From Desulfosarcinaceae bacterium (lineage in GTDB: Bacteria > Desulfobacterota > Desulfobacteria > Desulfobacterales > Desulfosarcinaceae), in assembly GCA_030066015.1 (NCBI GenBank), contig JASJCL010000030.1:1-58106 (forward strand): 58,106 bases of DNA, in the 5' to 3' direction. The notes below the pieces were generated by a model. The model searched no databases. It saw only the letters and a list, made by a program, of their open reading frames with translations, and had not been told where the DNA came from. Positions 32,961-41,899 of this stretch are shown here, piece after piece. The translations under genes were made by a program, and so were the position numbers. Numbering within the stretch: the stretch's first letter is position 1; each line of letters starts with the position of its first letter.

Positions 32961-34577
32961 TCAGGCGACCTTCTCCTTCAGGGTCTTGTGCATCTTGGTC
33001 AATTTGTATTGGAAGCTGTCGGTCAGGGCCTGCCAACTGGCCTCGATAATATCCTCGGAAACGCCGATGGTGGTCCAAATCTCATCCTGGTCGCGGGATT
33101 CGATGAGCACCCGCACGCGAGCGGCAGTGCCTTCCCGGCCGTCGATGACGCGCACCTTGAAGTCCACCAGCCGCATCTTTTCCAGACCGGGATAGAACTG
33201 GGAGAGGGCCTTGCGCAAAGCGTTGTCCAAGGCGCTCACCGGTCCATCGCCTTCTGCGGCGGTGATTTCGTGGCTGCCGGCCACCGTTATCTTCACGGTG
33301 GCGTGCGCCGAGCAGGGTCGATCCTGATCCTTCTCGGAGGTGATCCGAAAGGCCTCCAGATCGAACATCGCCTCGAATTGATCGGTGAATTTCTCCAGCA
33401 GGATCTTCAGGCTACCGTCGGCGGTGTCGAATTGGTAGCCCTCCTGCTCCAACTGCTTTATGGCGCCTACGATCTTGCGGCTGTCGTGGCCGTTGGCCGT
33501 GATGTCAACGCCCAGTTCGCGGGCCTTGTACTCGACATTGCTGCGGCCGGCCAAATCGGAGACCAGCACCCGTCGCTTATTGCCCACAATGGCCGGATCC
33601 AAGTGCTCATAGGCGCGGGGTTGCTTCATGATGGCGTTCACGTGGATCCCCCCCTTGTGGGCAAAGGCGCTCTTGCCCACAAACGGCCGGGTGTTGAGCG
33701 GCACCAGGTTGGCCATCTCGCTCACGTAGCGGGAGAGGTTTTTTAATTTGACCAGGTCGCTGCTGGCCAGGCAACTGCAGCTCATCTTGGTGCACAGGAT
33801 GGGGATGATACTGGTCAGATCCGCGTTGCCGCAGCGTTCACCGTAGCCGTTGATGGTGCCCTGGACCATGACGGCCCCGGCTTTCACGGCGACGATGCTG
33901 TTGGCCACCGCCAATCCGCAGTCGTTGTGGGTGTGGATTCCCAACCGAACTGCTCGCCCGTCGGGATTGACGTCCGGTGCGGCCAAATACGCGTCCACGT
34001 CTCGGGTGATGGCCTCCACATCGAAGGGTAGGCTGCCCCCGTTGGTGTCGCAGAGCACCAGGAAATCGGCGCCCGCGTTCAAGGCAGTGGCGAGGGTGGT
34101 CAAGGCGAACTCACGGTCGTCGCGATAGCCGTCGAAGAAATGCTCTGCGTCGTAGACCACCTCACGCCCCTGGTCTTTGAGAAAAGCGACGCTGTCGGAG
34201 ATCATGGCGAGGTTTTCCATCGGCGTGTTGTCCATGATCTCTTCCACATGGAGGCGCCAGGTTTTGCCGAAGATGGTCACCACCGGTGCCTGGCTCGCCA
34301 CGAGGGCCTGAAGGTTGGGATCCTCTTCTGGCGCGATGCCGGGCCGGCGGGTGGCGCCGAAGGCCGCCAGTTTGGCGTTTCGGAAGCTTTCCCGCTTGGC
34401 CAGATCGAAAAACTCCATGTCGCGGGGGTTGGAGCCCGGCCAGCCACCTTCGATGTATTGAATCCCGCTTTCATCCAATCGCAGGGCGATCTTGAGCTTC
34501 TCATCGGCGGAGAAACTGATGTTTTCTCCCTGGGTGCCGTCACGCAGGGTGGTGTCGTATACGAGGGTGGGGTCCAT
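32961..34577 (-). CDS. cimA: (R)-citramalate synthase
   Basis: 538 aa from ATG 34577 behind GGAGAAGG. It has the LeuA-like DRE-TIM fold in the citramalate variant: PTLVYDTTLRDGTQGENISF at the N-terminus (TQGEN instead of EQSPG), QYIEGGWPGSNPRD, LVLCDTNGGSLPFDV, LGIHTHNDCGLAVANS, TINGYGERCGNADL, and a C-terminal regulatory domain. The enzyme condenses acetyl-CoA and pyruvate to citramalate, giving 2-ketobutyrate for isoleucine without threonine deaminase. Its presence in the ilv operon and the lack of ilvA here indicate the citramalate route to isoleucine. It lies between ilvC and leuA on one strand. Confidence 0.95.
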   Translation of the reverse strand: MDPTLVYDTTLRDGTQGENISFSADEKLKIALRLDESGIQYIEGGWPGSNPRDMEFFDLAKRESFRNAKLAAFGATRRPGIAPEEDPNLQALVASQAPVVTIFGKTWRLHVEEIMDNTPMENLAMISDSVAFLKDQGREVVYDAEHFFDGYRDDREFALTTLATALNAGADFLVLCDTNGGSLPFDVEAITRDVDAYLAAPDVNPDGRAVRLGIHTHNDCGLAVANSIVAVKAGAVMVQGTINGYGERCGNADLTSIIPILCTKMSCSCLASSDLVKLKNLSRYVSEMANLVPLNTRPFVGKSAFAHKGGIHVNAIMKQPRAYEHLDPAIVGNKRRVLVSDLAGRSNVEYKARELGVDITANGHDSRKIVGAIKQLEQEGYQFDTADGSLKILLEKFTDQFEAMFDLEAFRITSEKDQDRPCSAHATVKITVAGSHEITAAEGDGPVSALDNALRKALSQFYPGLEKMRLVDFKVRVIDGREGTAARVRVLIESRDQDEIWTTIGVSEDIIEASWQALTDSFQYKLTKMHKTLKEKVA

Positions 34578-34659
34578 TTGCCTTCTCCGGTGAACCATTG
34601 GAATGAAGTGGGTTTAGGCGCGAACCGCTCCCGACCGGTTCGCGCCCCATGCTATCCGA

Positions 34660-35712
34660 TTAGGTGTTGCGGTTTTCAGGGCGCAGCGCCCGCACTGCCT
34701 GGCCGGCCCGCCACATCTCCGACTCGTGAATCTCGGCGAGCTCCTTGTTGAGTTTCTCACGGTAGTCGGGGGCGCTGTTGGCCGCCAGCACGCGGCGGGT
34801 CTCCTCGCCCGAAATGACGTTTTCATAGAGGGTCTCAAAGACCGGGGCGACGGCGTCGCGAAACTTGGGTGCCCAATCCAGTGCGCCGCGCTGGGCAGTG
34901 GTGCTGCAATTGGCGTACATCCAGTCCATGCCCTGTTGAGCAACCAGGCGGATGAGACTCTGGGTAAGCTCCTCCACCGTCTCGTTGAAGCTCTCGCTGG
35001 GACTATGACCGTTTTTGCGCAAGAGGTTGTACTGGGCTTCCATGACACCGGCCAGGCAACCCATGAGAACCCCCCGTTCGCCGGTCAGGTCGCTGTAGAC
35101 CTCCTTTTCGAACGTGGTGGGAAAGAGATAGCCAGAGCCGATGGCGATGCCGACCGCTAGGGTGCGCTCGCGCGCCCGGCCGGTGTAATCTTGGTGTATG
35201 GCGAAGCTGGAGTTGATGCCGCTGCCATCCAGGAAGTTGGTGCGCACAGTGGTGCCGGAGCCCTTGGGGGCCGCCAGAATGACATCGACGTTTTCCGGCG
35301 GCACGATGCCGGTTTGATCGCGGTAAACCACGGCGAAGCCGTGAGAGAAATAGAGGGCGTCGCCCGGGTTCAGGCAGCTCTTCACCAGATCCCAGGTGGC
35401 CACCTGCCCGGCGTCGCTGAGGAGGTTCTGAACGATCGTGCCGTTGCGGGCGGCCGCCTCGATGGAGACCAGGGTATCGCCGGGGACGAAGCCGTCGGCC
35501 TTGGCCTTCTCCCAGGAAGCGGTGCCTTCGCGCTGGCCGACGATGACGCGGATGCCGTTGTCGCGCATGTTGAGGGCCTGGCCCGGGCCCTGGACCCCGT
35601 ACCCCAGTACGGCGATGGTTTCGTCCTGCAACACTTCCCGGGCCTTTTCGAGGGTGAATTCCTCCGCAGTGATTACCTCTTCTACGACGCCGCCAAAATC
35701 GATCTTTGCCAT
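34660..35712 (-). CDS. ilvC: Ketol-acid reductoisomerase
   Basis: 350 aa from ATG 35712, with AAGGAG upstream. The nucleotide loop is GYGVQGPGQALNMRDNG, followed by IVGQREGTASW, DALYFSHGFAVVY, LAAPKGSGTTVRTNF and the all-helical metal-binding domain (YLFPTTFEKEVYSDLTGERGVLMG). GPGQ in the loop and the SHGFAVVY form differ from the common GSQGHAHALNL/SHGFNI class I enzymes but are known in some Bacteroidota and deltaproteobacteria. It converts acetolactate and acetohydroxybutyrate to the dihydroxyacids. It is separated from the upstream ilvN by 327 bp, an unusually long gap inside an operon. Confidence 0.95.
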   Translation of the reverse strand: MAKIDFGGVVEEVITAEEFTLEKAREVLQDETIAVLGYGVQGPGQALNMRDNGIRVIVGQREGTASWEKAKADGFVPGDTLVSIEAAARNGTIVQNLLSDAGQVATWDLVKSCLNPGDALYFSHGFAVVYRDQTGIVPPENVDVILAAPKGSGTTVRTNFLDGSGINSSFAIHQDYTGRARERTLAVGIAIGSGYLFPTTFEKEVYSDLTGERGVLMGCLAGVMEAQYNLLRKNGHSPSESFNETVEELTQSLIRLVAQQGMDWMYANCSTTAQRGALDWAPKFRDAVAPVFETLYENVISGEETRRVLAANSAPDYREKLNKELAEIHESEMWRAGQAVRALRPENRNT

Positions 35713-36039
35713 TTTCTTTTCTGACTCCTTACGTGTTGGTTGACGGGCGGATGAAACAGCCGCCCCAAGCGCAATTGATGGAACATCCATTGCGCCAATG
35801 TTTCCCGCGGTCGCTAACGCCTCCCTCGTTTGACGACGCGGTGGGGTTGTCTGCAGCCGGCAAAGTGTCTGGCCCAAAGCTTCGGTGCTTGTGGGGTGTA
35901 AGCGTGCCGCGCGCGACGGGGGTGGCCGCCAGGCGGCACAGCGAAGCCAGAACCGGTCATCTTCGCCAACAAACTGCGTCCCATATTCCAGCAGAAATGG
36001 CGATATCCATCCGCGTGCGCAGCGGATGTCAATATCTGC
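35713..36039. other. Long intra-operon gap with a hairpin just after ilvN
   Basis: 327 bp between ilvN and ilvC. Just past the ilvN stop, CATCCGC/GCGGATG (36008-36014 and 36022-36028) with outer arms GATAT/ATATC forms a hairpin (36002-36036). On the minus strand the outer edge contains an exact TTGACA. No T-run follows. No gene was found in the rest. The gap may carry an internal promoter or a message-processing site for ilvC-cimA-leuA. Confidence 0.45.
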
Positions 36040-36528
36040 CTATTTGGGTTCTCTGAACAGGGCGATGGTCCCTGTCCGGGCGATCTTCTTGATGCCGAAG
36101 GGTTTCAGCAAATTGACCAGGGCCACCATCTTGTCCGGACCGCCGGTGGCCTCAATGATGTAGAACTCCGGCCCCACATCCACCACCTTGCAGCGGAAGA
36201 TGTCGACGATGCGCAGGATCTCATCGCGATGTTCCGGCTTGGCGCGCACGCAGACCAGGGCCATCTCGCGCTGGACCGACCGGTCGCCGCTGAGATCTCT
36301 GAGTTTGATGACGTTGATCAATTTGCGCAGCTGCTTTTCGATCTGCTCGAGCACCAGCGGCTCGGCCTTGGTCACGATGGTGATGCGCGAGACCGAGGGG
36401 TCGATGGTCTCCGCCACGCAGAGACTCTCGATATTGAACCCCCGACCGCTGAAGAGTCCCACCACCCGCGAGAGCACACCGGGTTTGTTGTCCACCAGCA
36501 TGGTGAGAATGTGTTTGTCGCTGTCCAT
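36040..36528 (-). CDS. ilvN: Acetolactate synthase regulatory (small) subunit
   Basis: 162 aa from ATG 36528 with AAGG before it. The N-terminal ACT domain is HILTMLVDNKPGVLSRVVGLFSGRGFNIESL, which binds the feedback inhibitor valine at the dimer interface. RITIVTKAEPLVLEQIEKQLRKLINVIKL and the C-terminal domain (RCKVVDVGPEFYIIEATG) complete the typical IlvN/IlvH length. It binds the catalytic IlvB encoded 84 bp upstream. The symbol ilvN rather than ilvH is a convention; the sequence alone does not tell them apart. Confidence 0.95.
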   Translation of the reverse strand: MDSDKHILTMLVDNKPGVLSRVVGLFSGRGFNIESLCVAETIDPSVSRITIVTKAEPLVLEQIEKQLRKLINVIKLRDLSGDRSVQREMALVCVRAKPEHRDEILRIVDIFRCKVVDVGPEFYIIEATGGPDKMVALVNLLKPFGIKKIARTGTIALFREPK

Positions 36529-36612
36529 TGGTTGCCTTTCTGATTCAGTCAGACCGTCGACCCGTAAGCCCGTGTGTCGGTTCAAGCGTGTTCGTGCTGG
36601 CCGGTGTTGGCG

Positions 36613-38367
36613 TTAGACCAAGAGCATCTCGGTAATCGGGGCCCCGGCGGGTACCATGGGGTAGACGCACTCCTCCTTTTCCACCTTGAACTCCATGATG
36701 ACGGGTCCTGGGGTTTCCAGACCCTGGGTGATAACCGCGGCCACCTCATCGGGCTTGGTGGCCCGTAGGCCGACAGCGCCGTATGCTTCCGCCAGTTTTA
36801 CGAAGTCCGGCCCACCTTCAAGGCAGGTGCAGGCATAGCGCTTGTCATAGAACAGATCCTGCCATTGGCGAACCATACCCAAGTAGCAGTTGTTGAGGAT
36901 GGCCACCTTGACGGGCAGTTTCTCTTGGACCGCCACGGCCATCTCCTGGATATTCATCTGGATGCTGCCGTCGCCGGCCACGTCGATGACGGTCTTGTTG
37001 GGGAAGGCGATCTGCGCGCCGATGGCGGCCGGTAGACCGAACCCCATAGTCCCCAAGCCGCCGGAGGTGATGAAGTGGCTGGGGCGGTCGAAGTGGTAGT
37101 ATTGGGCCGCCCACATCTGGTTCTGGCCCACTTCGGTGGTGATGATGGCCTCACCACGGGTTAATTCATATAGCTGCTCGATAACGAACTGGGGCTTGAT
37201 CACCTCGCTTTGATCATAGGCCAGGCGGTGGGCCTGGCGCCACGCTTCGATCTGTGCCAGCCAGGGGTGGCGCGCTGCATCCGGATCGCCCATATCGGTC
37301 TCGGCGATCAGTTCGTTGAGCGCCGTCAAGGCGTTCTTGCAGTCCCCCACGACGGGTACGCTCACCGAGACGTTTTTGCGAATGGAGGTGGGGTCGATGT
37401 CGATGTGGACAATCTTGGCGTTGCTGGCAAAGGTGTCGGTCTTGCCGGTGACCCGGTCGTCGAAGCGCACCCCCACCCCGATCAGCAGGTCGCACTCCGC
37501 CGTCGCCATGTTGGCCCGATAGGTGCCGTGCATGCCCAGCATGCCAAGGCTCAGGGGATCGGCCCCGGGGAAACTGCCCAACCCCATGAGCGACATGGTG
37601 ACGGGGATCTTCAGGGTCCTGGCCAGGTGGGTCAACTCCTCCGCCGACTTGGACAGGATGACGCCGCCACCGCTGAATATCAGCGGGCGTTTGGCGTTCT
37701 GGAGCAATTGAACCACCTTGTGCAACTGCTTGCGATTGGCCTTGTAGGTGGGATTGTAGGACTTGAGCCTCACCTTGGGATCCCCCGAATAGGACGCGGT
37801 CGCCTGGACCACGTTCTTGGGCAGGTCCACCAGGACTGGCCCGGGTCTTCCCGAGCGTGCGATATGGAACGCTTCGCGTATCACCTGCTCCAATTCGGCG
37901 ACCTCGTTGACCAGGTAGTTGTGTTTGGTGCAGGGGCGGGTGATGCCCACTATATCCACCTCCTGAAAGGCGTCGTTGCCGATCAGGGCGGTGGGCACTT
38001 GGCCGGTGACCACCACCAGCGGGATCGAGTCCATATAGGCGGTGGCGATGCCCGTGACCGTGTTGGTGGCACCCGGGCCGCTGGTGGCGAAACAGACGCC
38101 GACCCTGCCTGAGGCGCGGGCATAGCCGTCGGCGGCATGCACTGCGCCCTGTTCATGGCGCGCCAGCACGTGTCGGATGTCGGTCTTGACGAGGGCGTCA
38201 TAGATGTCGATGTTGGCGCCGCCAGGATAGCCGAAGATCGTGTCGACGCCCTCGTCCTTGAGCACCGCCATGAGAATCTCGGCACCGCTGAGTTGGGAGT
38301 TCGGAGCTGTCCCGTTTGGGGCTCCCTTCTGGGTCGTTGTCGAATTTGATTCAGCCTTGGTCAACAT
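36613..38367 (-). CDS. ilvB: Acetolactate synthase catalytic (large) subunit
   Basis: 584 aa from ATG 38367; a GTG three codons earlier is possible, but AGGTGATC fits the ATG. ThDP-enzyme landmarks: IFGYPGGANIDIYDAL, the catalytic Glu in ARHEQGAVHAADGYAR, FATSGPGATN, GQVPTALIGNDAFQEVD, IDIDPTSIRKN in the middle FAD-binding domain, and the ThDP motif GDGSIQMNIQEM...NNCYLGMVRQWQ. It makes acetolactate from two pyruvates and acetohydroxybutyrate from pyruvate and 2-ketobutyrate. The first 30 residues are a low-complexity Ser/Thr/Asn extension. It is followed by ilvN. Confidence 0.96.
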   Translation of the reverse strand: MLTKAESNSTTTQKGAPNGTAPNSQLSGAEILMAVLKDEGVDTIFGYPGGANIDIYDALVKTDIRHVLARHEQGAVHAADGYARASGRVGVCFATSGPGATNTVTGIATAYMDSIPLVVVTGQVPTALIGNDAFQEVDIVGITRPCTKHNYLVNEVAELEQVIREAFHIARSGRPGPVLVDLPKNVVQATASYSGDPKVRLKSYNPTYKANRKQLHKVVQLLQNAKRPLIFSGGGVILSKSAEELTHLARTLKIPVTMSLMGLGSFPGADPLSLGMLGMHGTYRANMATAECDLLIGVGVRFDDRVTGKTDTFASNAKIVHIDIDPTSIRKNVSVSVPVVGDCKNALTALNELIAETDMGDPDAARHPWLAQIEAWRQAHRLAYDQSEVIKPQFVIEQLYELTRGEAIITTEVGQNQMWAAQYYHFDRPSHFITSGGLGTMGFGLPAAIGAQIAFPNKTVIDVAGDGSIQMNIQEMAVAVQEKLPVKVAILNNCYLGMVRQWQDLFYDKRYACTCLEGGPDFVKLAEAYGAVGLRATKPDEVAAVITQGLETPGPVIMEFKVEKEECVYPMVPAGAPITEMLLV

Positions 38368-38433
38368 CTTGATCACCTATATCTCTTGAGTGTAGCGGCG
38401 GATTCGGCGATGCGAATACGTCGTCGTTGGCCC

Positions 38434-40113
38434 TCAACACGAGCCGGTCACCACAGCCCCTTCGCTGGCAGAACTGACCATGCGTGCGTAGCGGGCCATG
38501 TACCCCTTTTTGATGCGCGGTTCCGGTGGTCGCCAATCGGCCAGCCGGTCGCGGAGCTGCGCTTCTGACAGCGCCACCTCGATCGTCTTGGCAGGGATGT
38601 CGATGCGAATGGTGTCGCCTTCCCGCACCGCTGCCAAGGGCCCCCCCTGGGCCGCTTCGGGTGAGATATGCCCGATCGCGGCGCCGCGGGACCCCCCTGA
38701 GAAACGGCCGTCGGTGAGCAGCGCCACATGGGCGTCCAACCCCATCCCGGCGATGGCCGAGGTCGGGGTGAGCATCTCGCGCATACCGGGGCCGCCCTTG
38801 GGGCCTTCGTAACGGACGATGATAACGTCGCCTTTTTGGATCTCGCCCCCCATGATGGCGTTGGAGGCCGCCTCCTCTGAATCGAAGACCCGGGCCGGAC
38901 CTTCGTGTCGCAGCATCTCCTCCAGGACGGCCGACTGCTTTACCACGCAGCCCTCCGGGGCCAGGTTGCCGTAGAGGACCGCCAGCCCTCCTTGATCGTG
39001 GTGCGGTCGGTCCATGGGCCGGATCACCTCGGCGTCGCGCACCTGGGCTGCCTGAAGGTTTTGGCCCACCGTCCGCCCTGTCACCGTGATGCAATCGGTG
39101 TCGATGCGGCCGTCGTCGGCGAGGACCTTCAGCACCGCTTGAATCCCGCCGGCGCTGTCCAGATCCTGGATGTGGTGGTCACCGCCGGGGCTCAAGGAGC
39201 AAAGGTGGGGCGTCTTCTCGCTGATGTGGTTGATCAGTTCGAGATCCAAGTCCACCCCGGCTTCCCGGGCGATGGCGCACAGGTGCAGGACGGTGTTGGT
39301 GGAGCAGCCCAGCGCCATGTCCACTGCCAGGGCGTTGGCGAAGGACCGGGGCGTGAGGATGCGCCGCGGGGTGATGCCCTCCGCGAGCAGGTGCATGATC
39401 TGCATGCCGGCCTGTTTGGCCAGGCGGGTGCGGGACGCCATTACGGCGGGGATGGTGCCGTTGCCCGGCAGCCCGAGTCCGACCGCCTCGGTGAGGCAGT
39501 TCATGGAGTTGGCGGTGAACATGCCGGCGCAAGACCCACAGGTGGGGCAGGCCGCATCTTCTATGGTGGCCAACTCCTCTTCCGACATTTTGCCCGCTTT
39601 GACCGCCCCTACCGCTTCGAAGACCGTGATGAGGTCTACCTTGCGCTTGCCGGAGCGGGTGTGGCACTCGCCGGCCAGCATGGGACCACCGCTGACGACA
39701 ATGGCCGGCAGATCCAGCCGGGCGGCTGCCATCAACATGCCGGGAACGATTTTGTCGCAATTGGGGATCAGCACCAGGGCATCCAGGGCGTGGGCTGTGG
39801 CCATCACCTCGATGGTGTCAGCGATGAGTTCCCGGCTCCCAAGGGAGTATTTCATGCCGATGTGATTCATGGCGATGCCGTCGCAGACACCGATGACGCC
39901 GAATTCCATCGGGGTGCCGCCCGCCATGTAGATGCCGGCCTTGGCTGCTTCCGCCAAGGTGCCCAGATGGACGTGACCCGGAATAACGGTGTTGGCGGAG
40001 TTGGCGATACCGATGAGCGGTCGTTTGATTTCGGCATCGGTGAGTCCTGTGGCTTTCATCAGACTGCGATGGGGGGCGCGTTCGATTCCGGATTTTGCCG
40101 TGTCGCTGTGCAT
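38434..40113 (-). CDS. ilvD: Dihydroxyacid dehydratase
   Basis: 559 aa from ATG 40113, with AAGGAG about 10 bases upstream. The iron-sulfur and Mg sites are complete: [48 protein letters not shown], and the C-terminal CxxxxSG-type region [24 protein letters not shown]. It dehydrates dihydroxyisovalerate and dihydroxymethylvalerate to the keto acids, the third common step to valine and isoleucine. It is the first structural gene after the leader peptide and attenuator, an uncommon position because ilvB or ilvG usually comes first. The Fe-S cluster would be oxygen-sensitive, in keeping with an anaerobe. Confidence 0.96.
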   Translation of the reverse strand: MHSDTAKSGIERAPHRSLMKATGLTDAEIKRPLIGIANSANTVIPGHVHLGTLAEAAKAGIYMAGGTPMEFGVIGVCDGIAMNHIGMKYSLGSRELIADTIEVMATAHALDALVLIPNCDKIVPGMLMAAARLDLPAIVVSGGPMLAGECHTRSGKRKVDLITVFEAVGAVKAGKMSEEELATIEDAACPTCGSCAGMFTANSMNCLTEAVGLGLPGNGTIPAVMASRTRLAKQAGMQIMHLLAEGITPRRILTPRSFANALAVDMALGCSTNTVLHLCAIAREAGVDLDLELINHISEKTPHLCSLSPGGDHHIQDLDSAGGIQAVLKVLADDGRIDTDCITVTGRTVGQNLQAAQVRDAEVIRPMDRPHHDQGGLAVLYGNLAPEGCVVKQSAVLEEMLRHEGPARVFDSEEAASNAIMGGEIQKGDVIIVRYEGPKGGPGMREMLTPTSAIAGMGLDAHVALLTDGRFSGGSRGAAIGHISPEAAQGGPLAAVREGDTIRIDIPAKTIEVALSEAQLRDRLADWRPPEPRIKKGYMARYARMVSSASEGAVVTGSC

Positions 40114-40140
40114 GAACGATCTACTCCTTAAAGGTGAACT

Positions 40141-40182
40141 AAAAAAAAATCCGTTATCGGCCCTGGGGGCTGATAACGGATT
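40141..40182 (-). terminator. Attenuator terminator of the ilv operon
   Basis: On the minus strand AATCCGTTATC and GATAACGGATT form perfect 11-bp arms (plus-strand 40172-40182 and 40148-40158). The stem extends inward through AGCCC/GGGCC-type pairs to a tiny loop and is followed by nine T (plus-strand A-run 40141-40149). It sits 27 bp after the leader-peptide stop and 28 bp before ilvD. It is a strong intrinsic terminator placed where an attenuator must be. Confidence 0.95.
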
Positions 40183-40209
40183 CGGTGTCTTCTGCTGTGT
40201 GCTGTTGCC

Positions 40210-40305
40210 TTAGACCATTATCGTCCCCCGCGCCTCGTAGTGGCTAATAAGGAGCCCTACGAGGAGAATAATAATAAGGCCGATAATGTTGAGGCTGTTG
40301 CGCAT
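40210..40305 (-). CDS. ilv operon leader peptide (attenuation control)
   Basis: 31 codons from ATG 40305 to TAA 40210-40212: MRNSLNIIGLIIIL, then LVGLLISHYEARGTIMV. Seven Ile, six Leu and two Val occur in the chain, with a solid block of 13 Ile/Leu/Val in residues 7-20. GGAG lies four bases before the ATG (GGAGCAAC). An intrinsic terminator follows directly and ilvD comes next. Ribosome stalling at the Ile/Leu/Val codons when those tRNAs are uncharged would let transcription pass the terminator; the peptide itself needs no other function. A competing antiterminator was not worked out fully: GGGCT inside the leader (codons 16-18) can pair with AGCCC of the terminator's first arm. Confidence 0.88.
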   Translation of the reverse strand: MRNSLNIIGLIIILLVGLLISHYEARGTIMV

Positions 40306-40335
40306 GTTGCTCCACTTCACGATGTATTGAAGGCC

Positions 40336-40365
40336 GTCATATCAGTCGCTGGAAAGCGATGTCAA
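40336..40365 (-). promoter_or_regulatory. Promoter of the ilv operon
   Basis: On the minus strand TTGACA (plus 40360-40365) and TATGAC (plus 40336-40341) are spaced 18 bp. The start would fall near 40329, about 24 bases before the leader-peptide ATG, a normal leader length. An exact -35 box with a fair -10 box upstream of an attenuator supports the call. Confidence 0.65.
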
Positions 40366-41272
40366 GCAAAAAGGCTGGAAATGATTGTTAGATCTTTATT
40401 TAGGGCGGGGATGAGGCTTCGCGACGACCTGGTTCGCGATGCTTGGGCAGGTGCTGCCACGGGGCCGGTCAAGATCCTAAGGCGTTGGTGGTTCGACGTC
40501 CTGTAAGGCAACCAGCGCCAACGCCGCTCCATGACCAGTATGGTCTTGAAAAACGGCATCGCCGAAGAGCGCCAGCTCAGGGTTGTGGCCGCTACCACCT
40601 GCCGACGCCCGTCGCAGAAGGCGGTTTTGCTGGTGGGGGACGTCGGGCGGGTTCGATCAAGCTGATCCTTACCAGCGCCGTATGACGCGGCCCTGAGGCC
40701 CAGCGACGGTGCGTCATGGAACGCGCTCGGGGTTTCTCTGATGACCGGGGTTATCAATGGCGCGCTGCCCGGATCGCCATGGCGCAATTGTCGCGGCAGC
40801 CGCTCGCATACCGGGCCAGCGCATCCAATAGCGCCTCTTGCACCCGGGCAACTCTTGGTTACGTCCTACTGACATCCCTGCGGCAAGCGCATCAGGAAAA
40901 CGCCTCTTAAACTAATGGCTACGACGCCGAGTTCACCGGCTGCCGGGGGAAACCGCTGCCAGGCGAGATATGTGAAATGTATGTAACACTATGTACCTTA
41001 GTTCAGCAGGAAATGTGAAAAAAATTACTCATATTTAGCGCTTGTGTGGAGTGCCATTTTTAACCTATTGAAAATATTATAATAAAAAAATTTTAGATTT
41101 TCCCAATAGTTTGCACGCAAGTTGCTAAGTGTAGAGTGCAACGGCGCCAATCTCCCTTTTGGATGAGCGGACATCATTCTTTTCCTGGTAGCTTTTCAGT
41201 ATTTCGGCGTTCGCAAGTTGTTGCTCTGCATGATGGTTTGGCGATGACGCTGAAAACCCAAGGAGTCTCGAT
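40366..41272. other. Intergenic, about 0.9 kb, with AT-rich segment
   Basis: Between the divergent ilv promoter and the zinc-ribbon gene. The first half is GC-rich and holds only low-quality frames (for example 40362-40787 minus, which overlaps the ilv promoter). Positions about 40975-41115 are strongly AT-rich with runs of A and T. No RNA gene was recognised; a T-loop-like GGTTCGA near 40490 has no tRNA around it. Confidence 0.5.
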
Positions 41273-41545
41273 ATGGAAGCAAATGTGATCAAGCTGGACC
41301 AGATCCGACAGAGTCTTTTAACAGCTGATTCCCTCTTGGAATATATGGATGGCGATTACCCCATCGACTGCAAATGCCCCAAATGCGGCAAGACCCACCG
41401 AGTCACCATGTTTTGGACCGGAAGGGGGGTGCCCAGAAAATATTGTCCCCAATGCAAAGGGGGCGCAGAATTCAATTTCGGTCACGCATCCAACACTGGC
41501 AGGCACTCCGGCGTCGGTGGGTACGAAAATCGCTTAACCGCCTAA
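41273..41545 (+). CDS. Small zinc-ribbon protein, 90 aa
   Basis: ATG 41273 follows AAGGAGTCTCGAT. The frame gives 90 aa with a helical N-terminus (NVIKLDQIRQSLLTADSLLE) and a zinc ribbon: CKCPKCGKTH at about 34-43 and YCPQCKGG at about 63-70. The CxxC...CxxC spacing of roughly 26 residues fits a single structural zinc. The His/Gly/Asn-rich C-terminus is probably disordered. No named family is recognised. Upstream is a long AT-rich gap and downstream a perfect terminator, so it is transcribed alone. Confidence 0.78.
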   Translation: MEANVIKLDQIRQSLLTADSLLEYMDGDYPIDCKCPKCGKTHRVTMFWTGRGVPRKYCPQCKGGAEFNFGHASNTGRHSGVGGYENRLTA

Positions 41546-41596
41546 TGAAATACTTCTGCTAGCGCTCCAACCGACAGCATTGACGTATGCTCACGT

Positions 41597-41627
41597 AAAG
41601 AGGCAGTCATCACTTGGCTGCCTCTTT
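41597..41627 (+). terminator. Intrinsic terminator of the zinc-ribbon gene
   Basis: Perfect 10-bp arms AAAGAGGCAG (41597-41606) and CTGCCTCTTT (41618-41627) around an 11-base loop, with TTT at the end of the stem and GTGTTTCTGT after it. It starts about 50 bp after the zinc-ribbon stop codon. Confidence 0.8.
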
Positions 41628-41899
41628 GTGTTTCTGTAGGATGGTAATTTCACTAAGGGAAAAATAGGGGTCAAATAAGGGAAACCATTATTGTTGATGT
41701 CGGCGGTCGCGATTAGGATAAGGGCTACTCAGGGAGATTTTCTTCTACCGCGTCATGTTCAATGTGGAGCTGAGTTCGAAACCGACTGAGCAGATTTGTA
41801 ATGATCGAGCAGTGCTGATGAACTACCCTGACCGATGGTTTGGACTGGCGGCGGTTGGTCGCGGAAGCTGCACTGCCACAAGAAGGTGGGAATAGAAAG

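Noticed and set aside
38905..40131. 408-codon plus-strand frame antisense to ilvD
   Set aside because: It is a shadow of a conserved, complete ilvD; its sequence has no family resemblance and no ribosome binding site.
40485..40500. GGTTCGA T-loop-like sequence as a tRNA
   Set aside because: No acceptor, D or anticodon arms can be drawn around it.
40362..40787. 141-codon minus-strand frame upstream of the ilv leader
   Set aside because: It overlaps the ilv promoter -35 region, is Arg/Ser/Thr-rich noise and lacks a ribosome binding site.
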